In this document: one piece after another, positions 23,596-31,800 of the stretch | How the letters are laid out: each line of letters starts with the position of its first letter | Numbering within the stretch: the stretch's first letter is position 1 | NCBI GenBank assembly: GCA_017449265.1 | Contig: JAFSJW010000089.1 | Span: forward strand, 1 to 64,000 | Length of the DNA stretch: 64,000 bases | Direction: 5' to 3' | From: Treponema sp. | GTDB lineage: Bacteria; Spirochaetota; Spirochaetia; Treponematales; Treponemataceae | Notes under the pieces: model-generated | Told to the model about the DNA's origin: nothing | The model's database searches: none | Seen by the model: only the letters and a program-made list of their open reading frames with translations | Translations under genes and position numbers: made by a program

Positions 23596-24516
23596 CTAAC
23601 ACACAAATCCTGCGATATTCAGAATCCGCCTGATTGCTTCGATGTAACTCAGGCTGATTTCGTCCATTTTTAGTCCACTTTTTGTGATGTAACCAAGCTC
23701 AAAGCTGTGGCTCTGGCCGTCATCGGGATTCTGTAGCGGAACAAGGACAAAATCTTCGTTCGTTTCTTCTGCAAATACGCCCGAGAGAAAAGTATAGCCG
23801 TCAAGAGTTTTTAGCAGATTCAGTTCCGTGGCCCGGTCAGCAACCGTAATCGCCTGATTCAGACCGTAGCGTTCAATCACTTCATCGGAGAAAAAGGACT
23901 TAACATCGTCGGTGTCAAAAGTCACGAAGCGGTAATCCGAAAGCTCGTCCAGGGAGACAGACTCTTTTTTGGCCAGAGGATGATTTTTGTGAAGGTATAC
24001 AAAGGCGTTACATTCGGTGAGATGATGAAATTCAAGGTTGTTCGATTTGAGACTTTTTGAAATTGACTCCCGGTTTGAGTCGCTGAGGTAGAGAATGCCG
24101 ATCTGGCTTTTTCCCAGAGCCACATCCGCAATCACAAGCGATGCTTTTTTTTCGCAAAAAGCAAAATCATAGTCTTCGTCCGAAAAATCCTTTACGATTT
24201 CCACAAAAGCCTTGCGCGCAAAAGCATAGTAAAGGGTTGTGACCGAAAAAGTCTTTTTTTCGCTGGAAGTATATGTTCTGAGAAATTTTTCGTAATGTGC
24301 GTAAAATTCCTGTGCGTCACGAATAAACCTCGCTCCCCTTTCAGTCGGCTTTACTCCGCGGGCAGTGCGCATAAAGACCTGAAAGCCAAGCTCGTCTTCC
24401 GCATCATGCACGGAAGACGAAAGAGAAGGCTGCGAGACAAAGAGCTTTTCCGCAGCCTTATTGAGCGAAGGCGAATCCGCCACGCCAAGAATGTATTTTA
24501 TTTGCTGTAGAGTCAT
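23596..24516 (-). CDS. LysR-family transcriptional regulator of the nitrogenase-like regulon
   Basis: 306 residues: winged helix-turn-helix at residues 1-60 (LQQIKYILGVADSPSLNKAAEKLFVSQPSLSSSVHDAEDELGFQVF) and a two-lobed effector-binding domain. It begins six bases after the stop of NifD 3, so it is the last gene of the operon NifX 2, NifK 3, NifD 3, lysR. LysR proteins bind T-N11-A palindromes; precisely such sites (ACCTA-N9-TAGGT) precede this operon and the ABC/NifDK operon. It is therefore the likely regulator of the whole block, sensing a small co-inducer, perhaps the imported substrate or a sulfur or nitrogen metabolite. Confidence 0.9.
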   Translation of the reverse strand: MTLQQIKYILGVADSPSLNKAAEKLFVSQPSLSSSVHDAEDELGFQVFMRTARGVKPTERGARFIRDAQEFYAHYEKFLRTYTSSEKKTFSVTTLYYAFARKAFVEIVKDFSDEDYDFAFCEKKASLVIADVALGKSQIGILYLSDSNRESISKSLKSNNLEFHHLTECNAFVYLHKNHPLAKKESVSLDELSDYRFVTFDTDDVKSFFSDEVIERYGLNQAITVADRATELNLLKTLDGYTFLSGVFAEETNEDFVLVPLQNPDDGQSHSFELGYITKSGLKMDEISLSYIEAIRRILNIAGFVC

Positions 24517-24522
24517 AAAACT

Positions 24523-25995
24523 CTATTTTTTGCTTTCCGCGTTGATGAACTTTTCGTTGCTCTGCTCGTACCACCATTTTGTATAGGGCAACTTGATTCG
24601 GGCGGCAAGGTTTTTCTCGAATGAGCGGTTTGTAACGGTGTCGCGAATCAGTTTTGCAAAGCTCAAAGTTCCCTCGTAGCCAAAGACCGTGTACTCATCT
24701 GCAACGAAGACTGCGGCATAGCCCTGCTTGATTGCCCAGACAGTAGTTCCCGGGTGACGGCTAAAGTAAACGTCCGGCTTGTAGCGGTTGAGGATGTTCA
24801 AAACCTCGTAGTTCTGCTGGTCGGCGACGGCAACCTTCATGTCCTTAGGGCTGTTTTTGAGCAAATGCTCCAGTGCCGGCGGAACTTGGCCGTTGTCGTA
24901 CTTGTAATCGTAGTGCCATGCAAGCGCGTAATCGATTGTCATGCCGAATTCCTGCAAAACGCGGGCAATCTCGTAAGTAAAGCCTGGTCCCATTCCGATT
25001 ACAGCCCGAAGTCCACGAAGCGGCTTGATAGCTTCTTCAATCTGCGGAATGTAAATCTCACGCTGTTTTTTGATGTAGGCTTCAACCTGCTCTTCGCGAC
25101 CGATTGCCTTTCCGATTCCACGGAGCCATGTTTCAAAGCCCGTGACGCCTGAATGGTTAATTGTCCGCACGTAAGGAACGCCGTAAGTCTCTTCCAAAGC
25201 GTTTCCAAGATAAGTTCCCAGAGTACCGCAGATACAGACCGTTGCCAATGCCTCGCTCAAATGGCTAAGTTCTTCGATTGTCGAGTTACAGTAAAGGAAC
25301 TGAGGATCTGCGTCAAAGACTTCGTTGAAAATCTTTGTAATCTGAGGGCGTGCGCTCTCGTAGAAGTTCTTGATGTTGATGATTCTACGTTTTTCTTTCG
25401 GCGGCTTTACGATTCCCTGCAAAACTGCGTGGTCGGAAATATCAAAGCCACTCGCCCAGATTCGTGATTTAAATCCTTCGCAGTGAACAGGAATCACAGG
25501 AATCGGAAGTTCCTCGTTGATTTCGTCGGCCAGCCCGTCAACGTCCTCACCGATAACGCCCGAAACGCAGGAAGTCGAGATAAAAATTGCGTCCGGCTTG
25601 TAAGTCTTGTAAGTGTGCTCCACGATTTTTCGAAGGTCGTTCATCGCGCCAAAAACCGTGTCCTTTTCGTTCAAGTCCGTGCAGACAAAGACCGAATTAG
25701 TTGTTTTGTTGATTCTGGCTGCAATCTGGCCGAATTTTACGTTGTCGTTTGAGGCCATTGCAGTACAGCCTGCAGGTGCGTGATAGACGACTGCCACATT
25801 TCGGATTGCGGCAAGGGCATTCAAGGCACAGCCCGAAAGACATGAGCTTGACTGTGAGAAGCATCGCTCGCGGTTTTTGAGTGAGCCACATTCTGAGCGG
25901 TAGACGAGCGTTTCAAGGTTACCCACAAAACCTGTAATTGAGCCGAGTCGGTTTTCACGAACGGCGAGATTTGCGTTTTTAAAGTTATATGGCAT
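24523..25995 (-). CDS. Nitrogenase component 1 alpha-like subunit (NifD-like, pair 3)
   Basis: 490 residues, the most diverged of the three. P-cluster cysteines Cys56 (SGCALNA), Cys77 (HAPAGC) and Cys143 (TSCVSGVIGED); CEGFKSRIW loop at 172; Cys256 in ATVCICGTLGTY at the site of NifD Cys275, with a second cysteine two residues before it. The NifD His442 site reads VFGYEG here, so no histidine. Extra cysteines 36, 45 and 236 are private to this copy. Unlike pairs 1 and 2, the D gene follows the K gene, with a 95-base gap containing two REP-like hairpins. It is followed directly by the LysR gene. Confidence 0.9.
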   Translation of the reverse strand: MPYNFKNANLAVRENRLGSITGFVGNLETLVYRSECGSLKNRERCFSQSSSCLSGCALNALAAIRNVAVVYHAPAGCTAMASNDNVKFGQIAARINKTTNSVFVCTDLNEKDTVFGAMNDLRKIVEHTYKTYKPDAIFISTSCVSGVIGEDVDGLADEINEELPIPVIPVHCEGFKSRIWASGFDISDHAVLQGIVKPPKEKRRIINIKNFYESARPQITKIFNEVFDADPQFLYCNSTIEELSHLSEALATVCICGTLGTYLGNALEETYGVPYVRTINHSGVTGFETWLRGIGKAIGREEQVEAYIKKQREIYIPQIEEAIKPLRGLRAVIGMGPGFTYEIARVLQEFGMTIDYALAWHYDYKYDNGQVPPALEHLLKNSPKDMKVAVADQQNYEVLNILNRYKPDVYFSRHPGTTVWAIKQGYAAVFVADEYTVFGYEGTLSFAKLIRDTVTNRSFEKNLAARIKLPYTKWWYEQSNEKFINAESKK

Positions 25996-26016
25996 AAAGA
26001 ATTCTCCTTAAATCAT

Positions 26017-26077
26017 GGTGGTTGAGCCTGTCGAAACCACCTGTTATTTTATGGTCATTTCGACAAGCTCAATGACC
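26017..26077. repeat. Paired REP-like hairpins between NifK 3 and NifD 3
   Basis: Two hairpins lie back to back: GGTGGTT...AACCACC (26017-26041) and GGTCATT...AATGACC (26053-26077). The loop of the first (GAGCCTGTCGA) is nearly the reverse complement of the loop of the second (TCGACAAGCTC). The TTTCGACAAGCTCAATGACC word is a widely seen intergenic repeat in Bacteroidetes, Fibrobacter and spirochaete genomes. It sits within an operon and may affect the K to D ratio. Confidence 0.65.
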
Positions 26078-26090
26078 GCTTGCGCGTTTC

Positions 26091-27419
26091 CTACAATTTC
26101 AACTTACTCATTGCGGCTGAGAAAATCTGTTCAAGCAGATGAAGTCCGCCTGAGTAGCCTGCGATGTGGTCGTTGATTACGAGCTTTTCAAGCATCGGAT
26201 AACTTACGTTCACATAATGCGCTCCGATTTCAGCAGCAAGCTTTTTCTCCCAGTTGGAACCGATAATCAGCGGAGTTCCCGCAAAGTCGGTCTTTTTAAT
26301 CTGCTCGTGAATGTCGTGTCCGTCTGTCGTGAACTGAACCTGAGTCTGGATTCCGTAGTTGAGGTTTGAAATCTCATTCGCAATCTGTGTACGGAAAGCT
26401 TCCGGCGCATCGTCAGTGATAAAGACTTTCTCCGGGAAAAGTCCCATGTCGTTTACAAGGAATTTGGTGACTGCCATCGTGTACTGGCTGTCGCTTGCAA
26501 CTGTAAACCGCTTGCCCAGAATTCGGGTTTCAAGCAAAGTATCCGCAAATCGCTCGATATAATAGTAGAATTCAGCTTCTTTTTCGGTGATTACCTTTTC
26601 AACAAGGTCTTTATCCGCCCCTGTGAATTCCTGTACGGCACGAAGGAATTTTGTAGTCTCGCTCGCTCCAATCGGCAGAATCGGATAATGCAAAAGCGGA
26701 ATCTTGAATTTTGTCTCAAGATATTTTGCGCTTTCCAAACCAACCCAAGGCGAAATCAAAATAGTGAATTCAGCACGGGCTGCATTCTTGATGTTCTCGA
26801 TTCCACGGCCAAAGCCAAAAATTGTGTTCGGCTTGAGTCCGATTGCAGAAATAAGGCTCTCAATTTCACGCAAGTTTCCGAGCCAGTAAGGATCCTGCTG
26901 TGGCGGGCCTGCGAAAATGTTGACCAGACCTTTGATTGTTCCGCCTGCTTCTTCACGCTCGTCGCGGATTTCCGGACGGTTAAGGTACTGCTCGAAGATT
27001 GACTTCAAAATCCAGTCGTGGCCCACATAGTTGTTGCCTTTAAAGCCAGGAGTTTTTGCCCAGATTACAGGTTTTTCTTCGTCCTCAAATTCCTGAGCAA
27101 CTTCCTTGATGTCGTCTCCGATAATCTCACCCGTACATCCAGAAAGTACCACGAACAAGTCAGCGTCAATGACACGCAGCGCATTGTGAATAGTCGAGCG
27201 CAATTTTTCAGCACCGCCAAAGACTACTTCCTTCTCCGAAATCGAAGTACAAGGGAAGATGTTCGGGCTGTAGCGTCCGCTGGTTCCGTTGTTGTCGTTC
27301 AGTTTTGAAGCACATCCCGGTCCCGAATGAAGGACAGGAATTGCCCCCGTAATCGACTGAACGGTCTGCATTGCAGCCAGCGCACACTTGTATCGCGGCT
27401 GATCAAGAATCTTTGCCAT
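26091..27419 (-). CDS. Nitrogenase component 1 beta-like subunit (NifK-like, pair 3)
   Basis: 442 residues. P-cluster cysteines Cys12 (RYKCALAAM), Cys36 (HSGPGC) and Cys95 (LSGCTGEIIGDD); later landmarks are FTILISPWVGLESAKYLETKF, IIGSNWEKK and GYSGGLHL. A short insert (RPEIRDEREEAGG near residue 155) distinguishes it from NifK 1 and 2. It lies between the NifX-like gene upstream and NifD 3 downstream, so the gene order is K before D, opposite to the other pairs. Its family role is that of the beta subunit contributing half of the P-cluster; the substrate is unknown. Confidence 0.9.
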   Translation of the reverse strand: MAKILDQPRYKCALAAMQTVQSITGAIPVLHSGPGCASKLNDNNGTSGRYSPNIFPCTSISEKEVVFGGAEKLRSTIHNALRVIDADLFVVLSGCTGEIIGDDIKEVAQEFEDEEKPVIWAKTPGFKGNNYVGHDWILKSIFEQYLNRPEIRDEREEAGGTIKGLVNIFAGPPQQDPYWLGNLREIESLISAIGLKPNTIFGFGRGIENIKNAARAEFTILISPWVGLESAKYLETKFKIPLLHYPILPIGASETTKFLRAVQEFTGADKDLVEKVITEKEAEFYYYIERFADTLLETRILGKRFTVASDSQYTMAVTKFLVNDMGLFPEKVFITDDAPEAFRTQIANEISNLNYGIQTQVQFTTDGHDIHEQIKKTDFAGTPLIIGSNWEKKLAAEIGAHYVNVSYPMLEKLVINDHIAGYSGGLHLLEQIFSAAMSKLKL

Positions 27420-27528
27420 TTTGTACCTCTTTAAATTGTCACACAGATTCGAGATTCCTACGGAACCTCAGTAAAAAATATTTTAAAAGGATTTTGCGTA
27501 GCAAAATCGAATCCGTGCGGCAGTATTT

Positions 27529-27951
27529 TTATTTATTTCGTCTTTCCTTTATTTTTATTCTGTATTCGTTGATTTTTGCTACTGCTTCATCAATCGGAAG
27601 AACTATGTCGTAGGCAGTCACATCGTATTTTGCCAGAGCACGAATTGCGTGCGGACCAATACGCGCAACCAGAACATAGTCAACATCGCTAAGAGCCTTC
27701 GCAATTTCGTCCATGGGAGAAGAGCCGCTTCCTGCTCCGTTGTGACCGCCGCAACCAGAATCGCTCCCAGACTGCACTCCTCCGCAAGAGCCTCCTGAGC
27801 AGGCAGCCGTAACATCTCTTTCCCCGATATCCTCTGCCTTTCCGCTTTCTTCATCGACCTCGAAAATCAAAAAAGACTGAACATGCCCAAAGTGAGAATC
27901 GACTGTTCTTCCATCGCTTGTGGCAACCGCAACTTTATATTTTTCTGACAT
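27529..27951 (-). CDS. NifX/NafY-type cofactor-binding protein with Gly/Cys-rich insert (copy 2)
   Basis: 140 residues from the ATG at 27951; the GTG two codons earlier is part of the ribosome-binding site GAGAGGTG. The fold is that of the dinitrogenase iron-molybdenum cofactor-binding family (YKVAVATSDGRTVDSHFGHVQSFLIFEV; VDYVLVARIGPHAIRAL). Between the halves sits a flexible insert, CSGGSCGGVQSGSDSGCGG, with three cysteines in a Gly/Ser context. Copy 1 has a Cys insert at the same place, so this is a conserved feature of the system. It heads the operon with NifK 3, NifD 3 and lysR, behind two LysR operators. Confidence 0.85.
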   Translation of the reverse strand: MSEKYKVAVATSDGRTVDSHFGHVQSFLIFEVDEESGKAEDIGERDVTAACSGGSCGGVQSGSDSGCGGHNGAGSGSSPMDEIAKALSDVDYVLVARIGPHAIRALAKYDVTAYDIVLPIDEAVAKINEYRIKIKERRNK

Positions 27952-27982
27952 TTTCACCTCTCAGCAGCTTACCTATATTTAT

Positions 27983-28003
27983 AACCTATTGTTTTACTAG
28001 GTT
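27983..28003. promoter_or_regulatory. LysR-type operator, proximal copy
   Basis: AACCTA-N9-TAGGTT, a perfect 6-bp inverted repeat containing T-N11-A, 32 bases upstream of the NifX 2 start codon. An extra ACCTA half site is at 27970-27974. Confidence 0.75.
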
Positions 28004-28018
28004 TATTCTATAAGTTTT

Positions 28019-28039
28019 AACCTACTTATGCAATAGGTT
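28019..28039. promoter_or_regulatory. LysR-type operator, distal copy
   Basis: A second perfect AACCTA-N9-TAGGTT, centred 36 bases from the proximal one. Two sites at this spacing are the usual recognition-plus-activation layout of LysR regulators. It ends less than 50 bases from the broken start of the RND adaptor gene. Confidence 0.75.
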
Positions 28040-28086
28040 TTATAAAGATTTTCTTGTAACTTCAAAAATTTTACTACCACAGCAGC

Positions 28087-28815
28087 GTGGTAAAATTAGG
28101 TTTCGGAAAAAATTCGGTGCAAGTTTATCCATTGATTTCAGGAAGAGTCGCAGAAAGCAATGTAAACCTTGGCTCCTCGGTTAAAAAGGGAGATGTTCTT
28201 ATTTTTGTGGATGCTTCCGCGCCAGGCAGATTCTATCAGCTTAGTCAGGTTGTTTCCCCGATAAACGGAAGCGTAATTTCAATCCCGCCAAAAAACGGTC
28301 TGAAAGTCACATCTGACACGCCCCTTCTCACAATCGGAGACCTTTCTGAACTTGAAATAAAAACTTATCTTCCGGAAAAATATTTCAGTATGCTCAAAAT
28401 AGGACAAGATGCAGAAGTTCGAGTGGCCTCCCAGCCTGACGAAGTTTTTTCTGCCACAGTTCAAAGCATTTCGCCTGTAGTTGACGAGGCAAGCAGAACT
28501 GTTGAAACCATCCTCAAACTGAACAGAGCGGACGACCGGATTACGGCGGGAATGTTCTCAAAAATAAAGCTTTATCTTACCGACTATGAAAATTCCCTTT
28601 CAGTCAAGGAAGAAGCCATTTCTGAGCGGGACGGAAAAAGAGTGATTTTTACGATTGACAACGATGGAAAAGCACAAAGCCACGAAGTCAAGGAAGGAAT
28701 CAGCGTTGACGGAAGGATTCAGATTCTTTCGGGGGCAAATGACGGAGATATTGTAATCACAGAAGGCGTTTCTTCGGTTCAGGACGGAATGGAAGTCAGC
28801 ATTATTTCTGAATAA
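28087..28815 (+). pseudogene. RND efflux adaptor lacking its N-terminus
   Basis: The 242 codons match a membrane-fusion protein from the first barrel-sandwich strand on: VQVYPLISGRVAESNVNLGSSVKKGDVLIFVD, then a second lipoyl half (VVSPINGSVISI), the beta-barrel domain (LEIKTYLPEKYFSMLKIGQDAEVRV) and the membrane-proximal domain. Normal adaptors have another 60-90 residues with a signal peptide. Here a stop codon lies ten codons upstream of the GTG, and no ribosome-binding site or exported start is visible. The break coincides with the edge of the nitrogenase-like block. The protein could not be exported, so I call it a pseudogene, although the RND gene behind it is intact. Confidence 0.7.
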
Positions 28816-28827
28816 GGTGGCAAAAAA

Positions 28828-31800
28828 ATGAATATTTCAAAGAAAGCACTCTCAAACCCGGTTTTAATCATAATCGTTTTCACTTTGCTTGGAATTATGG
28901 GGCTTTTCACTTTAAAAAAGGTCGAAATCAACTTGTGGCCGGATCTGAAAGAGCCTTACCTTATGGTTTATACTAGATATGAAAACGCAGACCCTCAGTC
29001 AGTGGAAAACTCAATTACAAAAATAATCGAAGACGGACTGGTGAGCGTGTCAAACCTGAAAAAAATCACATCAATTTCTTCGGAAGGAACGAGCATCATA
29101 GAGCTTGAATTCAATTACGGGGTAAATCTCGATGCGGCAACAAATGAAGTCCGTGATGCAATTGACTCAATCAGGGATTACCTACCAAAAAATGTAAAAA
29201 CTCCGGGCATAATGAAATTCACGATGAATTCCATGCCGATTATGACTCTTGCAGTTCGGGGAAACAGAAATGCCGAGGACTTGCGCTATATTGCGGACAA
29301 GGAAATCAAGGGAATTCTCACTCAGGCCGCAGGTGTCGGTCAGGCAATCGTAAGCGGCGGGCGCAAGCAGATTGTTCGAGTTGAGCTTTCCCAGAACAGA
29401 CTGGCAGCTTTTGGTCTTACAGTTCCTCAGATTGCGTCAAAACTCGCCCTTGAAAACCTTGATTTGGGCGGCGGAAAAATCCGTGACGGCTACAAAAATT
29501 TTGTCGTAAGAACAAGCGGCGAATATTCATCAGTAAAAGAAATCAACGATACGGTCCTTAAGACAATCAACGGCTACAATGTAAAGCTCTCTGATGTCGG
29601 AAGGGCCTTTTTCGGCTACAAAGATGCCACAGAAAGCGTTTACATCAACGGAAAACCGGGCGTTTACATTTCAATCACCAAGCAGTCCGGAACGAACGCA
29701 GTGAAAGTCGCCGATGCACTTTATGAAAAACTGGAAGAACTAAAGGAAAATTTGCCCGGAGACATTCAGATTGAAGTTATTTCGGACGATTCGATTACAA
29801 TCCGCGAAACTCTGAACACACTTTTTTCTACGGCCTGGCAGGGAATTCTTCTTGCAGTGCTCGTGCTTTTCATCTTCCTCAAAAGTTTCAAAAGCACATT
29901 TATCATTTCGATTTCAATTCCCCTTTCAATCATCATCACATTCCTTCTGATGCACATTTTTAAAATCACGCTGAATATGATGACTTTGACCGGACTTATT
30001 CTGGGCGTGGGAATGGTCGTGGACGCCTCAATCGTTATGATTGACAACATTTATTCTTACCGGGTGCGCGGAACTCGTGCAAAAACAGCCGCAATTCTGG
30101 GAAGTCAGGAAATGATTTCATCGGTAATTTCCGGAAACCTCACCACAATCGTAGTTTTCATTCCCTTTCTCTTGTACATGAAGGAACTTGACTGGATGGG
30201 ACAAATGGCAAAGGACATGATTTTTACGATTGTAATTGCAATTGTATCAAGTCTTTTCGTGGCGATTTTTCTTGTTCCGGTTCTTGCGGGGCATTATCTT
30301 CCCCTCACAAATACCACAGAAAAACCAGTGCGGAATGCGGTCCTCAAAAAGCTCTACGATTCTTTTGAAAAGGTCATAGACAAAATCACAGAAGTCTACA
30401 AAAAGATTTTGTACGCAGCACTTTCCCACAGAAAGACTACGATTTTTTCTGCGGTGGCTGCCCTTTTTCTTTCTCTTGCTCTCATTCCGTTTTTGGGAAT
30501 CGATTTGCTTCCGGACACGGACGCCCCTTCCGTTACATTGAACATTGAGCAGCCTGTGGGAACAAACCACGACTCAACTGCAAAAGTTGTGCAATATTTT
30601 TCTTCGTTGGCACAGAGGGAAGTAAAAAAATATAAGACAATCGTAGCCTCAACAGGAACTGCTGAAACGGGAGAGACTTCAAGCGAAAACAAAGGAAATG
30701 TTACGATTTATCTTCCTTACGCAAACAAACAGATTGATTCGGCTTCCGATGTAAAAAGGAAACTTGAGGCACACTTTGCAAAATTTCCGGGAACAAAATT
30801 CTCTTTCCGACGCGGAGAAATGGAAGAAATTGAAGGACCTGCCATTGATATTGTCGTAAGGGGAAATGATTTGGCAGAAGCCTCAAAATTCTCAAAAAAG
30901 CTGATGAAACTTATGGAACAGACAGGAAGTTTAGGCACAATCGGCATGGATTTAAAAGAAGGACTTCCTCAGGTTGAAGTTTCGATTGACCGTGAGCGGG
31001 CTGCAGATTTTGGTGTAAGCATTGAAGCGGCCGCAATTGAAATCAACAACAGCATTGCAGGCGTTACGGCAACAAAATTCCGCACCAATGGCAACGAATA
31101 CGATGTTGTTCTGGGCTACAAAAACAGCGACAAGGAAAAAGTCGTGGACTTGGATTCAATTATGGTTCAGGGAAAAGATGGTCTTGTAAGACTTTCTAAT
31201 TTTGCAAGCCTCAAAAAATCTTTCGGTCCTGTTGAAATCAACCGTCAGAACAGAACCCGCTCGATTCATGTTACGGCAAGCATCACCGACGGCTCAAAAG
31301 CCCCGGAGGTCGAAGCGAAAATCAAAAAACTCGTATCAGAAAACTGCGTGATTCCATCGGCCCTGACAGTAAGCTACGAAGGCTCATGGAAAAAAATGCA
31401 GAAACAAGGAAGCGCATTCGGTCAAATCATCATTCTGGCGATGATTCTTGTTTTCGGCGTTATGGCGGGAACTTACGGAAGTTTCAAAGCCCCTTTCATC
31501 AACATGATGACAATTCCCTTCATGTTCATCGGCGTTCTTGTGGCATATTTTCTGAAAGGTCAGCCAATTTCTATCATGACGATGCTGGGGCTTGTAATGC
31601 TTGTTGGAATAGTCGTAAACAACGGAATCATTCTCGTAGATTACACAAATCTTCTGGTAAGCCGGGGAAAATCCGTGCGGGAGGCGACTTTTGAAGCCGG
31701 AACAAGCAGATTGCGCCCTGTTCTTATGACAACTTTGACCACAATTTTGGGAATGCTGCCTATGAGCTTCGTAACCACAGGAAGCGCGGCAATGGTTCAG

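Noticed and set aside
24523..27419. Pair 3 as chlorophyllide or protochlorophyllide reductase (BchNB/YZ)
   Set aside because: No other pigment genes are present, the organism appears to be an anaerobic spirochaete, and NifX-type genes do not accompany Bch enzymes.
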